From UBA2199 sp964628035 (GTDB lineage Bacteria > Acidobacteriota > Aminicenantia > UBA2199): DNA of 64,000 bases. The first letter of the stretch is position 1, and the number at the start of each line of letters is the position of its first letter. The stretch is from positions 62,001 to 126,000 of the forward strand of contig CAZVPI010000002.1 of NCBI GenBank assembly GCA_964628035.1, in the 5' to 3' direction. A program made the translations under genes and the position numbers. Under the pieces are notes generated by a model, which was given only the letters and a program-made list of their open reading frames with translations, did not search any database and had not been told where the DNA came from. Below are positions 51,149-59,925 of this stretch, in pieces.

Positions 51149-53005
51149 ATGTCCCGGTGCATGAAGGAAAAATGGCCCGGCGCCATCTTGACCGCATTGC
51201 TCCTTTCCTGCACCATCGGTCTGTTCGGACCGGCGCAGATCTTCCTGACCAATGCCCTGGAATTCCAGTTCGATTTCCCGACCTTGCTGCCGCTGCTGGC
51301 CGGAGTTTCCCTGTGCCTCTTTTTGGCCCTGGCTCCGGGGCTGGCCCTGCTGACCGAGCGTTTCCGCCTGCAGCAGCGGGCGGTGGCCGTGGCCTTGGCC
51401 ATCGGTTTCCTGCTGTGGCTGCAGGGCAACATCCTGTTGTGGCAGTACGGCCCCCTGAGCGGACAGGCGATCGACTGGGGCGGCAAGTGGCCCCTCGGCC
51501 TGATCGACACGCCGCTGTGGGTCGCTGTCGTGGCCCTGGCGGTCTGGCGTCCCGGCTTCCTGTACCGGCAGGCGAAGCGGATCGCACTCATGCTCCTGGC
51601 GGTGCAGCTGCTCGCGACCGGCATCACGCTTCTCCGCCAGCCGGAAACTCCGAGTTTCAAGCGCTATCAGATCGACCACGTGATGGACTTCGACTTCTCG
51701 AGCCGGCGCAACGTCATCATCCTCATCCTGGACAGCTTCCAGTCGGATGTCTTCCAGGAGATCATCGATCAGGAGCCGGCCTTCGCAGAGATCTTCGCCG
51801 GCTTCACCTATTTCCGCAACACGACCGGCGGATTTCCAAGCACCTACGGCGCCATCCCGCTGCTGCTGACCGGGCGGACGTACACGAACTCCGAGCCCAT
51901 CCAGCGCTTCATCGCCCAGGCCTACCGCTCCGGCTCCTCGATCCCCTTCCAGCTGTTCCGCCGCGACTGGCGGGTGGATCTGGTGCCGGCGGTGCAGAAC
52001 ACGATTTTCTATGACCCCGGGGTCTTCTCCAACATCAAGGAGCGCAGGCCCACGGTCCGGACCGCGCGGCTGGTCTGGCTGTACGATCTCACCCTGTTCC
52101 GCCATCTGCCCCATTTCCTGAAGCGCCAGGTCCACCATGGCGGGCGCTGGTTCCTGTCGCGCCTGATCCACAAGGACGTGCTGGCCACGTTGCTGGGCGG
52201 GGAGGAGGAGTCCTGGGGGAAGCTGGAGGAACTCGTGCGCGCCCGGCGCCGCCAGCGGCGGCGCTTCCCGCACATCAGCCCCAAGACGCGCCGCCAGGGC
52301 CTGGACCGGCTGCGCCGCTCGCTGCCGGTCAACTCCGACTCGCGCTTTGTCGTCAGTTTCCTGATGCAGGCGGCGGCCGTGACCGAAGGCGACGTCTTCA
52401 AGTTCTTCCACTGGCGCGGTCCGCACGAGCCCATCCAGATGGACGGCGATTTCCAGCCGCTGGCCCGGCCGCTGAACCGGGACAACATCGTGGACCTGGC
52501 CCGCGCGGAGCTGCGCCTGGTGCGCATGTTCCTGGACGGGTTGCGGGAGATCGGTGCCTACGAGCAGGCGTTGATCTTCGTCCTCGGCGACCACGGCCAT
52601 CCCTGGGGCGGGATCGGCATCCGCCTGCCGGACGCGCTGGCGGCGGCGCCCGGCCAGGGCGAGACCGGCATCGACCGCGTGCTCAGATCGGGCATCCCGC
52701 TCCTGCTGGTCAAGCGCCCGGGCGCCGCCGGCGCTCTCCGGATCAACGACGCCCCCGCCGCCCTGGTCGACGTGCCGGCCACGGTGTTCGCCGAGCTGGG
52801 CCTGGATGCGCGGGTGGAGGGCCAGCCGCTTTTCTCCATCGCGCCAGACCTCCCGCGGCAGAGGCGTTTCCTGCACTATTCGTGGCAGCACAGCGCCTGG
52901 ATGAACCCGTACCTGCCGCCGCTGGTCGAATACCGCATCCGCGGGCATGCCTGGCTGGCTTCCTCCTGGCAGGCGACGGGCAACGTGTTCCCTCCGGGGC
53001 GCTAG
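51149..53005 (+). CDS. Membrane-bound sulfatase/phosphotransferase-like protein (alkaline phosphatase superfamily)
   Basis: 618 aa from the ATG at 51149 with GGAG upstream. About five N-terminal membrane helices (to about residue 165) precede a large periplasmic domain. NVIILILDSFQSDVF supplies the first metal aspartate. FRNTTGGFPSTYGAIPLLLTG supplies a Ser/Thr nucleophile region like that of LtaS and phosphoethanolamine transferases; there is no Cys-x-Pro-x-Arg sulfatase motif. FVLGDHGHPWGG near 485 is the second metal site. So a phosphoglycerol or phosphoethanolamine transferase acting on LPS or glycans is as likely as a sulfatase. Confidence 0.7.
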   Translation: MSRCMKEKWPGAILTALLLSCTIGLFGPAQIFLTNALEFQFDFPTLLPLLAGVSLCLFLALAPGLALLTERFRLQQRAVAVALAIGFLLWLQGNILLWQYGPLSGQAIDWGGKWPLGLIDTPLWVAVVALAVWRPGFLYRQAKRIALMLLAVQLLATGITLLRQPETPSFKRYQIDHVMDFDFSSRRNVIILILDSFQSDVFQEIIDQEPAFAEIFAGFTYFRNTTGGFPSTYGAIPLLLTGRTYTNSEPIQRFIAQAYRSGSSIPFQLFRRDWRVDLVPAVQNTIFYDPGVFSNIKERRPTVRTARLVWLYDLTLFRHLPHFLKRQVHHGGRWFLSRLIHKDVLATLLGGEEESWGKLEELVRARRRQRRRFPHISPKTRRQGLDRLRRSLPVNSDSRFVVSFLMQAAAVTEGDVFKFFHWRGPHEPIQMDGDFQPLARPLNRDNIVDLARAELRLVRMFLDGLREIGAYEQALIFVLGDHGHPWGGIGIRLPDALAAAPGQGETGIDRVLRSGIPLLLVKRPGAAGALRINDAPAALVDVPATVFAELGLDARVEGQPLFSIAPDLPRQRRFLHYSWQHSAWMNPYLPPLVEYRIRGHAWLASSWQATGNVFPPGR

Positions 53006-53029
53006 GAGCGCTCCTCCGTGAGGCCCGGC

Positions 53030-53057
53030 TTGACTTTTCGCCGCGATCCTTTATAAC
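53030..53057 (+). promoter_or_regulatory. Promoter of the NamZ-like gene
   Basis: TTGACT (53030-53035), 16-bp spacer, TATAAC (53052-53057); start near 53064, a leader of about 13 nt before the ATG at 53077. Confidence 0.6.
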
Positions 53058-53076
53058 CGGCGCGGGGGGTGTGACC

Positions 53077-54237
53077 ATGGTCCACAGCGGAATCGACCTG
53101 CTGCCCGGCCTGTACACGCGGATCGTCGGCCGCCGCCGCATCGCCCTGGTCGCTGCCGGCGCCAGCACCGACGGGGCGGGCAGCCCCTCCTGGCAGGTCG
53201 TGGGCCGCCTGGCCGGAAGCCGGCTGAAGGCCATTTGGTCCCTGCAGCACGGTTTTTTCGGCGACAGGCAGGACAACATGATCGCCTCGCCCTCCTTTTT
53301 CTGGCGCCAGGCGGGCCTGCCCGTGCGCAGCCTGTACGGCCGCGGCCTGCTGCCCGACCCGGGGTGGCTGCGCGGAATCGATGGCCTGGTCGTCGACCTG
53401 TTCGATGTGGGCACGCGCGTCTACACCTTCGTCAACCACCTGGTCCTGCTGCTGCGCTGGCTCTCCGGCCGCGGCATCGACGTCGTGGTCCTGGACCGCC
53501 CCAACCCGCTCAACGGCCTCGTCCTCGAAGGCCCGCCGGCCCGCCCCGATCACTTCAGCATCGTCGCCCAGCTGCCCGTGCCCATGCGCCACGGCCTGAC
53601 CGCCGGCGAATTCCTTTCCTGGGCGCTGAGTTATCACGGCCTGGACGTTCCCCTGACCATCGTCAAGGCGCAGGGCTGGTCGCGCGGGGACTTCTTTCGC
53701 GGCCCGTGGACCCTGCCCTCGCCCAACATGCCCTCCCTGGCCACGGCGCTGGTCTACCCCGGCGCCGTGCTCCTGGAGGGGACCAACCTGTCGGAGGGGC
53801 GGGGGACCACGCGGCCCTTCGAACTCGCCGGCGCGCCGTTCGTCGACCCCCTGCGCCTGGCCGATGAGCTGGCGCGGCGGCGCCTGCCCGGCGCGCGCTG
53901 CGTTCCCCTGCATTTCCGGCCCGAGTTCGGCAAGCACGCCGGCCGCGTCTGCGGCGGGCTGCTGGTCCAGGTGACCGACCCGGCCCGCCTGCGGTCGTTC
54001 GCCCTCTACTATGAATTGATCCGCGCCGTGGCCCGGCTTTATCCGGGCCGCTTCGCCTGGAAGAAGCCGCCCTACGAATTCGAGCGCGTGCGGCCGCCCA
54101 TCGACATGATCTGCGGCACGGACGCGGTACGCCGCGCCGTCGAACAGGATGTTCCCTTCGCGCGCCTGCGCGCCGGCATCGAGCGCGGCATCGCCGCCTA
54201 CGCCGAGGCCGTCCGGCCCTTCCTCCTGTATCCATGA
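53077..54237 (+). CDS. DUF1343/NamZ-like exo-beta-N-acetylmuramidase
   Basis: 386 aa from the ATG at 53077. SLQHGFFGDRQDNM near 52 corresponds to the conserved HGFFG catalytic-site motif of DUF1343. FDVGTRVYTFVNHLVLLL, VLDRPNPLNGLVLEGP near 140, EGTNLSEGRGTTRPFE near 230 and RPEFGKHAGRVCGG near 290 are further family hallmarks. NamZ cleaves terminal MurNAc from peptidoglycan fragments; known members are secreted, but I see no signal peptide here, so it may act in the cytoplasm during recycling. The stop overlaps the next gene by 4 nt. Confidence 0.8.
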   Translation: MVHSGIDLLPGLYTRIVGRRRIALVAAGASTDGAGSPSWQVVGRLAGSRLKAIWSLQHGFFGDRQDNMIASPSFFWRQAGLPVRSLYGRGLLPDPGWLRGIDGLVVDLFDVGTRVYTFVNHLVLLLRWLSGRGIDVVVLDRPNPLNGLVLEGPPARPDHFSIVAQLPVPMRHGLTAGEFLSWALSYHGLDVPLTIVKAQGWSRGDFFRGPWTLPSPNMPSLATALVYPGAVLLEGTNLSEGRGTTRPFELAGAPFVDPLRLADELARRRLPGARCVPLHFRPEFGKHAGRVCGGLLVQVTDPARLRSFALYYELIRAVARLYPGRFAWKKPPYEFERVRPPIDMICGTDAVRRAVEQDVPFARLRAGIERGIAAYAEAVRPFLLYP

Positions 54238-54872
54238 TCGTCGTCCCGCTCGCGCAGGTCCTGGACCCCGGCCGGCTGGCGTCCATACGCGACTGCCTGG
54301 ACGCGGGCGGCATCCTGGCCTATCCCACCGACACCCTCTACGGGCTGGGTGGGAATTTCCTGTCAGCGGCCGCCCATGCGGCCGTCGACCGGCTGAAGGG
54401 GCGGGGAGGCGCGCCGTATTCGGCCGCGGTCGGCGACCTGGCCATGCTGGAAGCGCTCGTTCATGGGATCCCCGCTGGGTTCCGCGAGCGCTTTCACAGG
54501 CTGCTGCCCGGGAAAGTCACCTTCCTCTTCGCGCCCAGCCCGGCCCTGGACCCCGTCCTGCTGAGGCGGAGCGGCAAGATCGGCATCCGCCTGCCCGCCG
54601 TCCCCCTGCTGCTGCAGCTGATCTCCGCCCTGGGATTCCCCCTGGTCAGCACCTCGGCGAACCGCAGCGGGCACCCGCCGCTGAACGACCCGCAGCGCAT
54701 CGCCCGCGACTTTCCCGGCCTGGACTTGCTGATCGACGGCGGCGCGCTGCCTCCCTCCAGGGGGTCGACCGTGATCGACCTGACCGCCGTGCCGCCCGCC
54801 CTCGTTCGCGCCGGCGACGAGGCGGAGCGCGTCCGGGCCCTGCTGGCCGGCTCGGACGAAGGCGCGCCTTGA
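54234..54872 (+). CDS. L-threonylcarbamoyladenylate synthase (Sua5/YrdC/YciO family)
   Basis: 212 aa. The YrdC fold is shown by GGILAYPTDTLYGLGGNFLS near 25, KVTFLFAPSPALDPVLL near 94, IGIRLPAVPLLLQLI near 115, LVSTSANRSGHPP near 135 and RGSTVIDLT near 180. The enzyme makes threonylcarbamoyl-AMP for the t6A modification of ANN-decoding tRNAs. The KRP-like loop reads KGRGGAPYSA, slightly changed, so a YciO-type paralogue cannot be excluded. Co-transcribed with the NamZ-like gene by overlap. Confidence 0.8.
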   Translation: MIVVPLAQVLDPGRLASIRDCLDAGGILAYPTDTLYGLGGNFLSAAAHAAVDRLKGRGGAPYSAAVGDLAMLEALVHGIPAGFRERFHRLLPGKVTFLFAPSPALDPVLLRRSGKIGIRLPAVPLLLQLISALGFPLVSTSANRSGHPPLNDPQRIARDFPGLDLLIDGGALPPSRGSTVIDLTAVPPALVRAGDEAERVRALLAGSDEGAP

Positions 54873-54896
54873 CTTCGGCGGGGATTCCAATACAAT
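54869..54896 (+). promoter_or_regulatory. Promoter of the rubrerythrin gene
   Basis: TTGACT (54869-54874), 16-bp spacer, TACAAT (54891-54896). Start near 54903, giving a 14-nt leader that contains GGAGG for the ATG at 54917. It begins inside the end of the Sua5-like gene. Confidence 0.7.
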
Positions 54897-54916
54897 AGCG
54901 CCATGGAGGTAGGGCC

Positions 54917-55501
54917 ATGAAGCACCTGAAGGGAAGCCGCACGGCCGAGAACCTGCTGAAGGCGTTCGCCGGCGAGTCGCAGGCGCGGATGCGCTACACC
55001 TTTTATGCCAAGACGGCGGGCAAGGAGGGCTTCAAGCAGATCGAGGAGCTGTTCCTGGAAACGGCCGAGAACGAGCGCATGCACGCCAAGTTGTTCTACA
55101 ACCATCTGTTCCGGGCCATGGACGGCGAGATGCTCGAGATCCAGGCCGCCTATCCCGTGGCGTGCGCCGACACGGAAAAAAACCTGGCCTATGCCGCCGA
55201 CGGCGAGAAGGAGGAGTGGACCCGTCTCTATCCCGCGTTCGCCCAGGTCGCGGACGAGGAGGGCTTCCGCGAGGTCGCCCGCACCTTCCGCGCCGTGGCC
55301 ACGGTCGAGAAGCGGCACGAGGCGCGCTACCGCAAGCTGCTGGAGAACGTCCGCTGCGGCACCGTCTTCCGGAAAGCGCGGAAGACGGCGTGGAAGTGCC
55401 GCGTCTGCGGCGCGATCATCGAGGGGGACGGCGCCCCGGAGAAATGCCCGGTCTGCGAACATCCCCAGGAGAATTTCGAGGTGTGGGTCGAGAATTACTG
55501 A
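54917..55501 (+). CDS. rbr: Rubrerythrin
   Basis: 194 aa. The four-helix diiron domain has FAGESQARMRY (Glu20), ETAENERMHAKLF with the ExxH pair near 50, EEGFREVARTFRAVATVEKRHEARY with the second ExxH near 130. A C-terminal rubredoxin knuckle, WKCRVCGAIIEGDGAPEKCPVCEHP, holds four cysteines for one iron. Rubrerythrin reduces hydrogen peroxide in anaerobes and microaerophiles. A stable hairpin separates it from the next ferritin-like gene. Confidence 0.92.
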   Translation: MKHLKGSRTAENLLKAFAGESQARMRYTFYAKTAGKEGFKQIEELFLETAENERMHAKLFYNHLFRAMDGEMLEIQAAYPVACADTEKNLAYAADGEKEEWTRLYPAFAQVADEEGFREVARTFRAVATVEKRHEARYRKLLENVRCGTVFRKARKTAWKCRVCGAIIEGDGAPEKCPVCEHPQENFEVWVENY

Positions 55502-55502
55502 T

Positions 55503-55525
55503 CCCGGGGGATTCACGCCCCCGGG
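55503..55525 (+). other. Stable hairpin between rubrerythrin and ferritin-like genes
   Basis: CCCGGGGG, a 7-base loop and CCCCCGGG form an uninterrupted 8-bp GC stem starting two bases after the rubrerythrin stop. No T-tract follows and the next ribosome-binding site (AGGAGG) begins right after it. It could be an RNA-processing or partial termination element that sets the ratio of the two proteins. Confidence 0.45.
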
Positions 55526-55541
55526 CGACAAGGAGGAGCGG

Positions 55542-56045
55542 ATGAAGGACATGGAGCTGAAGAAATATGCGCTGGCCGACCTGCTGCTGACCGCCATCAA
55601 GAGCGAGATCGACAGCCAGACGGTCTATTCCCGCGTGGCGCAGCGGGTGAAGAACGCCTTTTTGAAGGAACGGCTGGAGTTCCTGGCCCTCGAGGAAAAG
55701 AAACACCAGAAGGCTTTGGAGGGGCTTTTCGGCCAGCGCTTCCCGGGCCAGCCCGCCGCCGTGCCCGCCCAGCCCGTCGTGCCCCTGCCCGAGATCCGAT
55801 TCCAGGACGAGGCCGTGCCGCTGAGCGGGATCCTGGCCCAGGCCATGAAGGCCGAGCAGGCGGCACACGACTTCTACCTGCAACTGGCCGAACGGTTCGC
55901 CGATGACGCGGAAAAGAAGAATCTCCTGCTTTATTTTTCCATGATGGAGATGGGTCATTACAAGCTGCTCGACCTCGAGAAGCAGAACCTGGAGCGCCTC
56001 GAGGAGTACGGCCAGGAACAGGAGCTGATCCACGTCGGTCCCTGA
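55542..56045 (+). CDS. Ferritin-like diiron protein
   Basis: 167 aa from the ATG at 55542 with AGGAGG upstream. Two halves each carry the ferritin-like pattern: KSEIDSQTVYSRVAQRV with LEFLALEEKKHQKALEGLF (ExxH near 50), and MKAEQAAHDFYLQLAERF with YFSMMEMGHYKLLDLEKQN (ExxxH near 137). This is the layout of the rubrerythrin-like/YciF-type ferritin superfamily without a rubredoxin domain. It probably takes part in peroxide or iron handling with the upstream rubrerythrin. Confidence 0.8.
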   Translation: MKDMELKKYALADLLLTAIKSEIDSQTVYSRVAQRVKNAFLKERLEFLALEEKKHQKALEGLFGQRFPGQPAAVPAQPVVPLPEIRFQDEAVPLSGILAQAMKAEQAAHDFYLQLAERFADDAEKKNLLLYFSMMEMGHYKLLDLEKQNLERLEEYGQEQELIHVGP

Positions 56046-56134
56046 GCCGTCCCGGGAGAGCGCCCGCCGCCGCCGCTCAGGCCCGGATCGCCGATCCCCT
56101 GGCCTCCGGGTCATGCGTCCATGAACATGCGCCC

Positions 56135-58003
56135 ATGAAAGGGAAAAGAAAATTGCCCGTCGTTTGGCTGGCGCTGGCCGCGCTGCTGCTGGCGGGGCTG
56201 CTGCTCGCCCGCGCCTGCGGGAGAAAGGGGACGGCGGCGGGGAGGAGGCCGCCGGCCGCCGAGGCCGAGGGCATCGACCTGACCTATCTGACCTTCGACA
56301 GCCGGGACGCGAAGAAGCTGGAGGTCCGCTGCGCCGAGTCGCGGCGGGGCGAGGACGACACCCTGTGGATGAGCCGGGTCAAGGCCACCCTGTTCGCGGT
56401 CGACCAGCTGGACGAGGACATCCGCATCTCCGCCGCCACCGGCCGCTCGGGCAATGAATTCCATGCGCTGTCCCTCGAGGGGGATGCCCTCATCGAGTCG
56501 CCGAGCTTCACGCTGTCCGGCAGCCGCTTTGAACTGAAAAGCCTCGAGCTCCTGTCCAGCCGCGATGCCGTGGACATCGAGATGGAAACGCTTCGCGCCC
56601 GCGCCGCCCAGGGCCTGGTGTTCGTCATCCCGGGCAAGAACATGAAGCTTCTCGATGTCCGGGGGGTGCTGCGGCGCGGCGGCGAGCCGTTCGCTTTCCA
56701 GGCCCAGGTCCTGAGGCTGAACCGCAAAAAGAGCCTGCTGCAGCTGGAGAAGGACGCCCGGGTGGAAGGAGCCGCCTCCGCGCTCAAGGCCGGGCGCATC
56801 GTCCTGCAGCTGGACCCTGATTTCGTCCACGCCGCCTGGTCGCTGGCCACCGGCAAGGCGCGCTTCCGCTCGCAGCGGGCCGCCGGCGACGGCCGGAGCC
56901 AGGACATCGAGATCGTCGCCAACCGCATCCTGCTCAAGCATGAGGAGCAGGGCCGGCTGCAGGCCATCGAGATCCGCGGCGCCGCCAGCCTCTCCGTGCG
57001 CAGCCCACAGGGGACCAGCCGCATCCGCTCGGATGCCGTCGACCTGGAACTGGACCCGCAGACGCAGACCTTGCGCGAAGCGCGCATGCTGGCGCGCGGT
57101 ACCCTGACGCGCAGGGGGCGCGAGAGCCTCCGCGTCGAAAGCTCGTCCATGAAGGCGCGGTACGATGCGTCGGGAGAGCTCGCCGCGGTCGAGGCCAAGG
57201 GGCAGTGCAGGTTCGCCAGCGCCGATTTCAAGGGCAGCTCCTCGCGGCTCGACTACGATGCCGTCGCGGGCAAAATCGACATCGCCGGCAAGGACGCCGT
57301 CATCGATCGCGGCGGCGGCCGCTTCGCCTCCGGCCAGTTCCAGCTGCAGCCCGGCCGCAGGACGTTCTCCAGCGGGCAGGGGGTCAAGGCCACCCTCGTG
57401 CCCAAGGCCAAGAGCGTCCTGCTGCGAGCGCGTCCGGCTTTCGTCACCGCCTCATCGCTGAGCGCCTCGGCCGCGGACGGCGTCAGCCGCTTCCAGGGCG
57501 GTGTCCGCATGTTCCAGGACGATCTCGAGCTCGACGCCGGCGAGCTGACGTTCAAGGAGGGCGGCGGCTTTTCCTGCCGCGGCGGCGGCAGGCTGGCGGT
57601 GGTCCTCGACGGGCAGCCGCTGGTCCTGCGCGGCCAGGCGATCGACCTCGCCGCCGGCCGCGGCCGCGTCGTGATCGCAGGCGAGGCCGGGCTGGAGCAG
57701 GGCGGCCAGGCCCTGGCCGCGCAACGCATCGAGATCGTCTTCGGCGCCGACGACAAGCTGCGGGACGTCTTCGCCAGCGGCGCCGCCTCGTTCCGCAAAG
57801 AGCCCCTGGAGGGCCGCTGCCAGAAGCTGCACTGGAAGTATTCCCGCCAGGAGGTCTGGTTCCGCGACGACGCCGAGATCACCCGGGCGGGGGCGGGAAC
57901 GACCCGCGGCCGGGAGCTCGTCCTGGACCTGGCCAGGGACCGCATCACCGTGTCCGGGCGCGGCGACCGTTCGCAGACGACCCTCGGCGGCGGCACTCCC
58001 TAG
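56135..58003 (+). CDS. LptC/LptA-like lipopolysaccharide transport protein (fused, OstA-type repeats)
   Basis: 622 aa. A single N-terminal membrane helix (LPVVWLALAALLLAGLLLARA) is followed by an LptC-like domain (IDLTYLTFDSRDAKKLEVRCAESRRGEDDTLWMSRVKATLF; EDIRISAATGRSGNEFHALSLEGDALIES). The rest consists of repeated OstA/LptA-type beta units, for example ESSSMKARYDASGELAAVEAKGQCRF and KLHWKYSRQEVWFRDDAEI. LptC and LptA are usually separate small proteins, so this long chain may span more of the periplasm as one bridge. No lptB or permease gene is adjacent. Confidence 0.7.
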   Translation: MKGKRKLPVVWLALAALLLAGLLLARACGRKGTAAGRRPPAAEAEGIDLTYLTFDSRDAKKLEVRCAESRRGEDDTLWMSRVKATLFAVDQLDEDIRISAATGRSGNEFHALSLEGDALIESPSFTLSGSRFELKSLELLSSRDAVDIEMETLRARAAQGLVFVIPGKNMKLLDVRGVLRRGGEPFAFQAQVLRLNRKKSLLQLEKDARVEGAASALKAGRIVLQLDPDFVHAAWSLATGKARFRSQRAAGDGRSQDIEIVANRILLKHEEQGRLQAIEIRGAASLSVRSPQGTSRIRSDAVDLELDPQTQTLREARMLARGTLTRRGRESLRVESSSMKARYDASGELAAVEAKGQCRFASADFKGSSSRLDYDAVAGKIDIAGKDAVIDRGGGRFASGQFQLQPGRRTFSSGQGVKATLVPKAKSVLLRARPAFVTASSLSASAADGVSRFQGGVRMFQDDLELDAGELTFKEGGGFSCRGGGRLAVVLDGQPLVLRGQAIDLAAGRGRVVIAGEAGLEQGGQALAAQRIEIVFGADDKLRDVFASGAASFRKEPLEGRCQKLHWKYSRQEVWFRDDAEITRAGAGTTRGRELVLDLARDRITVSGRGDRSQTTLGGGTP

Positions 58004-58012
58004 GCGGCGGCC

Positions 58013-58041
58013 TTGATTTTTTGCGGCTTTTTGATTATCAT
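58013..58041 (+). promoter_or_regulatory. Promoter of the S55 peptidase gene
   Basis: TTGATT (58013-58018), 17-bp spacer, TATCAT (58036-58041); start near 58048. It precedes two in-frame ATGs (58078 and 58138). Confidence 0.5.
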
Positions 58042-58137
58042 GCGCTTTGTCCCTGCAGGGGCCATAGGAAAAGGAAAATGAAAATCGCGTCGCCAGGGCG
58101 GGCGCCGGCCGCCAAGATGCCGCCGCTGGGAGAACCC

Positions 58138-59925
58138 ATGAAACGAATCGCATTGACGGCCGCCGCTCTCCTCCTGTCCTGCCAGCTCGCCGCCGTTGAC
58201 ATCATGAAGCTCTCCGAGGTCAGGCCCGGGATGGAGGGGGAGGGCAGGACCATCTTCAAGGGCAGCACCATCGAGACCTTCACCTTCAAGGTGCTGGGCG
58301 TGCTGGACAAGTTCGTCTCCGACAAGAACCTGATCATCGCCGAGCTGGATGCGCCGGAATTGAAGGACGGCGGCGTCATCGCCGGCATGAGCGGCAGCCC
58401 CGTTTATATCGGCGGCCGCCTCGTGGGCTCGGTCTCCTACGGCCTGGCCAACTTCTCGCGCAAGCCCATCGCCGGCATCACCCCCATCGAGGACATCCTG
58501 AGCGTGAGCGCGACGGCGCCGGCCGCGGAGACCAGCGTCGAGATCAGCGACATCAAGGTCGATTTCGGCCGCCAGAACTCCAAGCGGGTGGCCGAAGCCA
58601 TCCGCCGCGAGCTGAACGCGCGCATGAACTTCTCCCCCGTCCGCTCCCTGACGCCGATCAAGCTCTTTGCCAGCAGCCGCGGCTTCAGCCGCGAGTCGGT
58701 CTCCTTCCTCGAGGACCTGTTCGTGCCGCTGCAGAGTTCGGCGGCCCCCGGCCGGGGCAGCATCACCGGGCGCAAGCTGCCGGAGGACATGTTCACCGTG
58801 CGCCCGGCCGATGCCGTGGCCATCCCGCTCATCCGCGGCGACGCCTCCTATGCCGCCACCGGGACGGTGACCCACGTCGACGGCCAGAAAGTCTATGTCT
58901 TCGGCCATCCCTTCTTCAACCTGGGAAGCGTGGATTTTCCCCTGCACAAGGCCGAGGTCATTTCCGTCGTCCCCTCCTACGAGAATTCCTTCAAGCTGGC
59001 CGCCACGCGCAACCAGGTGGGCGCCGTCCGCCAGGACCGCTTCTCCGGGGTCCTGGCCGAATTGGGGCAGTCGCCGGCCATGATCCCGCTCAAGATCTTC
59101 CTGAAGAACCGCAGCCGCCGCTTCAACCTGGAGATGGTGGACCACCCGCTGCTGACGCCGGCCCTGACCTACATCTCCCTGCTGAACGCCCTGCAGGCCG
59201 AATTCCAGGAATACGGCTTCCAGTCGCTGCGGGTCAGCGGCAAGATCTTCATCGAGAACGAGGACAACGTGGTGCTGGAGGACCTGTACAGCGGCACCGC
59301 CGCCGCCGACGAGTTCTCCACCCTGGTCATGGTCATCAACTATTTCCTGATGAACAACCGGGAAAAGGCCGCCCGCATCCAGAAGATGGACTTTGAGATC
59401 AGCGGCCGCGAGGCCTTGCAGCGCGCCGAGCTGGAGAACGCCCTCACCGACAAGGTCTCCTACCTTCCCGAAGAGCTGATCACCGTCGAGCTGAAGCTGA
59501 AGAACGAGAAGGGAGGGCCCTTTTCCGAGACGCTGCAGATCAAGGCCCCCAACCTCAAGCCGGGGACGGAGTTCTATCTCCTCATCGCCGATGCCGCCGA
59601 AGTCTCCGACTTCGACGCCAAGGCCGTCAAGACCGTCTTCTTCCCGTCCAACCTCGGCGCCCTCATCCGCGCCATCAACAACATCCGCAAGAACAGCCGC
59701 CTGTACCTGAAGCTCTTCGTGCCCTCCCAGGGCATCTTCATCCGCGGCTTCGAGTATTCGCACCTGCCCGCCAGCCTGAGCAACGTCCTGCTCTTCAATT
59801 CGCTGGCCAAGGACCAGACCGGCATGGCGCTGTCCACGGTGGCCGAGTACCAGTTCGAGGTGCCGGCGGTGGTGGCCGGCAGGAAACTTTTCAAGCTGCG
59901 CATCAAAGAGAGGAAACATGAGTAG
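58138..59925 (+). CDS. SpoIVB-type (S55) serine peptidase-like exported protein
   Basis: 595 aa from the ATG at 58138, which has GGGAG upstream and begins a signal peptide (MKRIALTAAALLLSCQLAAV); an ATG at 58078 would bury that signal. LKDGGVIAGMSGSPVYIGGRLVGSVSYG near 80 holds the S55 nucleophile in GMSGSP, and VTHVDGQKVYVFGHPFFNLG near 248 is the other family hallmark. In Bacillus SpoIVB activates a sporulation protease; this diderm has no sporulation genes here, so an envelope role is likelier. The C-terminal half (about 330-595) is an unrecognised beta-rich region. It overlaps the next gene by 8 nt. Confidence 0.78.
   Translation: MKRIALTAAALLLSCQLAAVDIMKLSEVRPGMEGEGRTIFKGSTIETFTFKVLGVLDKFVSDKNLIIAELDAPELKDGGVIAGMSGSPVYIGGRLVGSVSYGLANFSRKPIAGITPIEDILSVSATAPAAETSVEISDIKVDFGRQNSKRVAEAIRRELNARMNFSPVRSLTPIKLFASSRGFSRESVSFLEDLFVPLQSSAAPGRGSITGRKLPEDMFTVRPADAVAIPLIRGDASYAATGTVTHVDGQKVYVFGHPFFNLGSVDFPLHKAEVISVVPSYENSFKLAATRNQVGAVRQDRFSGVLAELGQSPAMIPLKIFLKNRSRRFNLEMVDHPLLTPALTYISLLNALQAEFQEYGFQSLRVSGKIFIENEDNVVLEDLYSGTAAADEFSTLVMVINYFLMNNREKAARIQKMDFEISGREALQRAELENALTDKVSYLPEELITVELKLKNEKGGPFSETLQIKAPNLKPGTEFYLLIADAAEVSDFDAKAVKTVFFPSNLGALIRAINNIRKNSRLYLKLFVPSQGIFIRGFEYSHLPASLSNVLLFNSLAKDQTGMALSTVAEYQFEVPAVVAGRKLFKLRIKERKHE

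Noticed and set aside
53004..53015. Perfect palindrome AGGAGCGCTCCT at the end of the sulfatase-like gene
   Set aside because: It overlaps the stop codon, has no loop for a stable hairpin and no T-tract; a 12-bp palindrome can easily arise in GC-rich DNA.
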